This document shows positions 6,536 through 9,042 of a stretch of DNA of 9,042 nt, piece by piece; within the stretch, counting starts at the first letter, position 1, and every line of letters starts with the position of its first letter. This DNA is from Pseudanabaenales cyanobacterium (GTDB taxonomy: Bacteria > Cyanobacteriota > Cyanobacteriia > Phormidesmidales > Phormidesmidaceae): contig JAKSDM010001731.1 in NCBI GenBank assembly GCA_022360135.1, forward strand, positions 1 to 9,042, given 5' to 3'. The translations under genes were made by a program, and so were the position numbers. Under the pieces are notes generated by a model. That model worked only from the letters and a program-made list of their open reading frames with translations, was not told the DNA's origin and did not search any database.

Positions 6536-7456
6536 TTACCCCTTCACTGAACCAGCTAATAATCCTCTCACAAAGTAGCGTTGTAGGGAAAAGAAGACAA
6601 TCAACGGTACAACCATCGTAACGAATGCTCCTGCGGTGAGGATGTGCCAGTCTTGCCCCCGTGAACCAACCATATTAGTCAGTCTTAAGGTAACTGGGGC
6701 GACGTCAGGCGTACCGCCTAAATATACCAACGCCACCAATAAATCGTTCCAGACCCAGAGGAATTGGAAGACGGCGAAGGAGGCGATCGCAGGCATCGAC
6801 AAGGGCACAATCAGGCGCGTAAAGGTTTTCAGATGGGAGGCGCCATCCACAGCGGCGGCTTCAATCAAATCCCTTGGCAGAGCCCCGATGAAGTTTCGCA
6901 ACAGGTATATCCCTAACGGCATGCCATAGCCTGTATGGGCCAGCCATACCCCCAGGAAGGTTCCAGCCATACCCAACTGATTGTAGGAGCGTAATACCGG
7001 GATCAGGGTCATTTGCAAGGGCACCACCAATAAGGCCACAACCATGATAAATAACGCCTGTCGACCCGGAAACGTCATCCAGGAAAAAGCATAGGCGGCA
7101 AAGGTGGCGATCGCAATCGGAATCACGGTCGCTGGAATCGAAATGGTCAAGCTGTTGAGAAACGCCTGTCCCATTCCCTCAGCGGTCAGTACATTTGCAT
7201 AGTTTGCTAGACTGTACTGAGTAAAATCAAATGGATGCTGCAATACAGTCCACCATCCTGTTTGCAGCACATCGTCTGGGGGACGAATAGAGCTAATTAA
7301 CAGTCCTACACTCGGCAGCGTCCAGATGACAGATACTATCACTAGTGCGATATGCACTGGCGTTTGGGCAAAAAACTCCCGTAAGGCATGGAGCACTAAT
7401 TGTTGCCCTTGAAGTGGACGTCGATATCCTCGCTTTTGGCTCTTATTAATATCCAT
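6536..7456 (-). CDS. ggtD: Sugar ABC transporter permease, GgtD/AglG-like
   Basis: This 306-residue inner-membrane protein is one half of the transmembrane channel of a carbohydrate importer (MalG-type permease). The sequence pattern is closest to AglG of alpha-glucoside importers and GgtD of the cyanobacterial glucosylglycerol/sucrose/trehalose system. It has six predicted membrane helices after a basic N-terminal tail. The cytoplasmic EAA loop (EAAAVDGA starting at E199, then a conserved proline helix LIVPLSMPA) docks on the ATPase. The length is typical. The gene lies between the GgtC-like gene upstream and the ATPase gene downstream, with heptamer repeats in both gaps. An out-of-frame ATG lies four bases before the chosen start and there is no clear Shine-Dalgarno sequence. 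The gene symbol is by resemblance; the substrate is inferred. Confidence 0.87.
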   Translation of the reverse strand: MDINKSQKRGYRRPLQGQQLVLHALREFFAQTPVHIALVIVSVIWTLPSVGLLISSIRPPDDVLQTGWWTVLQHPFDFTQYSLANYANVLTAEGMGQAFLNSLTISIPATVIPIAIATFAAYAFSWMTFPGRQALFIMVVALLVVPLQMTLIPVLRSYNQLGMAGTFLGVWLAHTGYGMPLGIYLLRNFIGALPRDLIEAAAVDGASHLKTFTRLIVPLSMPAIASFAVFQFLWVWNDLLVALVYLGGTPDVAPVTLRLTNMVGSRGQDWHILTAGAFVTMVVPLIVFFSLQRYFVRGLLAGSVKG

Positions 7457-7500
7457 CCATATTCTATAGCTGAAAGCTAAACCATAGCTTAAACCGTCTC

Positions 7501-7542
7501 GGAGGTCAGAAGATAGGAGACAGAAGGCAGGAGGCAGAAACT
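7501..7542. repeat. Purine-rich heptamer repeats upstream of the GgtD-like gene
   Basis: Six consecutive heptamers can be read: GGAGGTC, AGAAGAT, AGGAGAC, AGAAGGC, AGGAGGC and AGAAACT, alternating AGGAG- and AGAAG-type units. The array looks like cyanobacterial STRR DNA and is a different unit from the GATTTTG type. It lies in the 148-base gap between the two permease genes and has no coding potential. Confidence 0.65.
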
Positions 7543-7574
7543 AGGATTCAAGAGAGGCAAAACTTCGCACCCCA

Positions 7575-7595
7575 CCAATCCAAAATCCAAAATCC
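7575..7595. repeat. Heptamer repeats (AAAATCC) after the GgtC-like gene
   Basis: CCAATCC is followed by two exact AAAATCC units. Read on the minus strand this is GGATTTT repeated, the same unit as the array at 6453-6480 but inverted. AAAATCCAAAATC (7582-7594) is the exact reverse complement of 6467-6479, so the GgtD-like gene is flanked by a 13-base inverted repeat. Confidence 0.6.
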
Positions 7596-7604
7596 CCTCT
7601 TCCC

Positions 7605-8582
7605 TCACCGCATTGCCTCCTGCTCCCGAAACCGGCAAATATTCGCAATCATGACTGGAATAATCGCTAATAGGAGAATAACTGCGATCGCACTCCCCCT
7701 GCCATAGTCCCGAAAATTGAACATCTCTTTGATCATCCGGCTGGCGATCACTTCGGTCCCCTGGTTGCCGGCTGTCATCACAAATACAATATCGAACACC
7801 TTAAGCACCAGAATGATCACCGTCGTCGCCACTACTAAAATAGTGGAGCGAATCATCGGAACAATAATTCGCCAGAAAACCTGGATCTCATTCGCCCCAT
7901 CCATCCGCGCCGCCTCCAGGATATCCTGGGGAATCCCCTTTACCGCTGCTGATAGCAGCACCATGCAAAATCCGGTCTGCAGCCAGATCATGATGGCGAT
8001 CAGCGCAAAGTTGTTAATCGACCGTTCCACTAGCCATCCTATGGGTTCAAATCCCAGTCCGGTGAGGAGGGCGTTGAGCAGGCCAATCTGCTCTGCGCCT
8101 ATCGGCCGAAAATCGTAGATAAATCGCCAGATTACACTTGCCCCGACGAAGGAAATCGCCATGGGCAGGAAGATCAAGGTCTTGGGGACAGGTTCGTAGT
8201 GCACCCGATCCATTAGCACGGCAATCAGCAATCCCAAACTAACACTGACCCCTGTCACTAATACCAGCCAGAGGATATTGTTACGGAATGCTTGCCAAAT
8301 CACCTTGTCGGTTAGCAGGTCGATGTAGTTGGTGAGGCCGATAAAGGTGCGCGATCGCTTGTCAAACAAGCTGATGTAAATCGTGTTAAAGGTCGGTAAT
8401 ATCAGGTAAGCCGTCAAAACGGTTAGAGCCGGTCCCAGATAGATCCAGGGCAAAATGCGATTTCGCCACTTAGGCGCAAACCACTCTATTAGCAGGTTTG
8501 CGCTGTAAAACAAGGCAATAACGCCGCCAGAACCAAGCAGAATTGCCAGAATGACGCTGAGCACCTTGGTCAGAATGGGCAT
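7605..8582 (-). CDS. ggtC: Sugar ABC transporter permease, GgtC/AglF-like
   Basis: This 325-residue inner-membrane protein is the MalF-type partner permease of the importer. It resembles AglF of alpha-glucoside transporters and cyanobacterial GgtC. It starts with one extra hydrophobic segment (about 6-33), then PWIYLGPALTVLTAYLILP and five further predicted helices. The EAA loop EAARMDGA starts at E223. The C-terminal stretch VFDIVFVMTAGNQGTEVIA, ending in RFREQEAMR, is highly characteristic of the AglF group. It is the first of the three transporter genes in the window. The matching binding-protein gene (ggtB-type) is normally adjacent but is not present in the 460 bases upstream. No Shine-Dalgarno sequence precedes the ATG. 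The symbol is by resemblance. Confidence 0.88.
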   Translation of the reverse strand: MPILTKVLSVILAILLGSGGVIALFYSANLLIEWFAPKWRNRILPWIYLGPALTVLTAYLILPTFNTIYISLFDKRSRTFIGLTNYIDLLTDKVIWQAFRNNILWLVLVTGVSVSLGLLIAVLMDRVHYEPVPKTLIFLPMAISFVGASVIWRFIYDFRPIGAEQIGLLNALLTGLGFEPIGWLVERSINNFALIAIMIWLQTGFCMVLLSAAVKGIPQDILEAARMDGANEIQVFWRIIVPMIRSTILVVATTVIILVLKVFDIVFVMTAGNQGTEVIASRMIKEMFNFRDYGRGSAIAVILLLAIIPVMIANICRFREQEAMR

Positions 8583-8796
8583 AACTTAATATAGCAATGA
8601 GTCGCCTATCCCCTAAACTATGCCATACCAAGAATTTGCGCAGTAACCCGCAACTAGTCAGGAACCATTTTAATTTCAAATTTCCTTGCTCCTTGGCAAC
8701 CCTCTCGCAAGTCTGACAAATCAGCCAGAAGCTTGATGAAGTTTATGCTGAAGGTTCATAGATCAAAGGGGATACCGCTAAACTTCTATGAATTAA
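8583..8796. other. Intergenic region upstream of the GgtC-like gene
   Basis: There is no gene here. GAAGTTTA (8738-8745) and TAAACTTC (8779-8786) form an exact 8-base inverted repeat just before the mobile element. A TATATT lies at 8588-8593 when read on the minus strand, but it is too close to the ATG to be a normal -10 box. The promoter for the permease genes could not be placed. Confidence 0.4.
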
Positions 8797-8871
8797 GAGG
8801 GTGTTTGAAAAGTGCTGTCGCCGACTGATAGGAACGAAAAGGTTATCGTTTCAGACTTTTCAGATACCCTT
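8797..8871. repeat. First miniature element inside the composite
   Basis: This 75-base unit runs from the perfect left end to the degenerate right end and is followed by TAA at 8872-8874. Its middle folds as well: CTGA (8825-8828) with TCAG (8851-8854), and AACGA (8833-8837) with TCGTT (8846-8850). The whole unit could form one long hairpin as single-stranded DNA or RNA. Confidence 0.55.
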
Positions 8872-8897
8872 TAAGACTGTCGACTTCTTAGACCTAA

Positions 8898-9039
8898 GAG
8901 GATGTTTTAAAAGGGTCAACTTACGTGCCGTAGGCCACCTAAGCCAATTTCAGAAGGGCTTCAAATGCCTATTCTGTCGTGTGGTTTCTAGGTGGCTCAG
9001 GTAGCCAAACACTGTCTTGAGGACTTTTCAAACACCCTC
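8898..9039. repeat. Second miniature element inside the composite
   Basis: This 142-base unit runs from a degenerate left end (GAGGATGTTTTAAAAGG, preceded by TAA at 8895-8897) to the perfect right end. Its interior holds an 8-base stem (GCCACCTA at 8934-8941 with TAGGTGGC at 8989-8996) and a 5-base stem, AAGCC with GGCTT (8941-8945 and 8957-8961). No coding sequence was recognised. Confidence 0.5.
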
Positions 9040-9042
9040 TAA

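Larger units (their letters stand above)
8797..9039. mobile_element. Composite MITE with 17-base terminal inverted repeats
   Basis: The ends GAGGGTGTTTGAAAAGT (8797-8813) and ACTTTTCAAACACCCTC (9023-9039) are exact reverse complements. Each is flanked by TAA (8794-8796 and 9040-9042), a 3-base target duplication of the TNA type made by some IS5-family transposases. The 243-base interior encodes no transposase, so movement would need an enzyme supplied from elsewhere. Inside are a degenerate right end (8855-8871, 14 of 17 matching, followed by TAA) and a degenerate left end (8898-8914, 14 of 17 matching, preceded by TAA). The unit therefore reads as two miniature elements in tandem. The IS5 assignment rests on end pattern and duplication size only. 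Confidence 0.8.

Noticed and set aside
8470..8679. 69-codon minus-strand frame overlapping the start of the GgtC-like gene
   Set aside because: It overlaps the real permease start out of frame, has no family resemblance and is not the end of a binding-protein gene.
8801..9004. 67-codon open frame over the mobile element, considered as a transposase remnant
   Set aside because: It starts with GTG inside the terminal repeat, has no recognisable transposase motif and reads through palindromic DNA. It is better explained as non-coding MITE sequence.

Overview
The window is chromosomal DNA of a cyanobacterium. Three things point there. Eight copies of the cyanobacterial HIP1 octamer GCGATCGC occur at 493-500, 1336-1343, 1795-1802, 1850-1857, 6783-6790, 7107-7114, 7684-7691 and 8351-8358. 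Two intergenic gaps hold heptamer repeat arrays like those of filamentous cyanobacteria. The transporter genes resemble the cyanobacterial Ggt/Gls glucoside uptake systems. The species cannot be named from this window.

Layout. Positions 234-2222 (minus strand) are a two-gene operon: a DUF4212 small membrane subunit followed by its sodium:solute symporter (VC_2705-type), the two coupled through a G-rich ribosome binding site. A hairpin just downstream (182-209) may end the transcript, and a longer imperfect stem-loop (2243-2309) lies in the leader. Positions 2223-3072 are an 850-base gap. It holds that stem-loop, a 15-base palindrome (2425-2439) and two short open stretches that look protein-like but have no convincing start. 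Positions 3073-5337 (plus strand) encode a probably exported 754-residue protein of the GHL10/DUF187 glycosidase-like family. Positions 5344-8582 (minus strand) encode, in transcription order, two permeases (GgtC/AglF-like and GgtD/AglG-like) and a MalK-type ATPase (GgtA-like). No substrate-binding protein gene lies in the window.

Positions 8797-9039 are a small non-coding mobile element with perfect 17-base terminal inverted repeats and a TAA duplication on each side. It contains a second, degenerate pair of internal ends, so it reads as two miniature elements fused in tandem. It lies just upstream of the permease genes, and the window stops exactly at its right TAA.

How the parts relate. 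The ABC genes should form one importer for compatible solutes or oligosaccharides such as glucosylglycerol, sucrose or trehalose, once a binding protein is supplied from elsewhere. The symporter pair should import a small organic anion, possibly acetate-like, driven by sodium. The glycosidase-like protein converges on the ATPase gene with only six bases between them. A functional link between the two is possible but not shown. No tRNA, rRNA, CRISPR array or intact transposase was seen.
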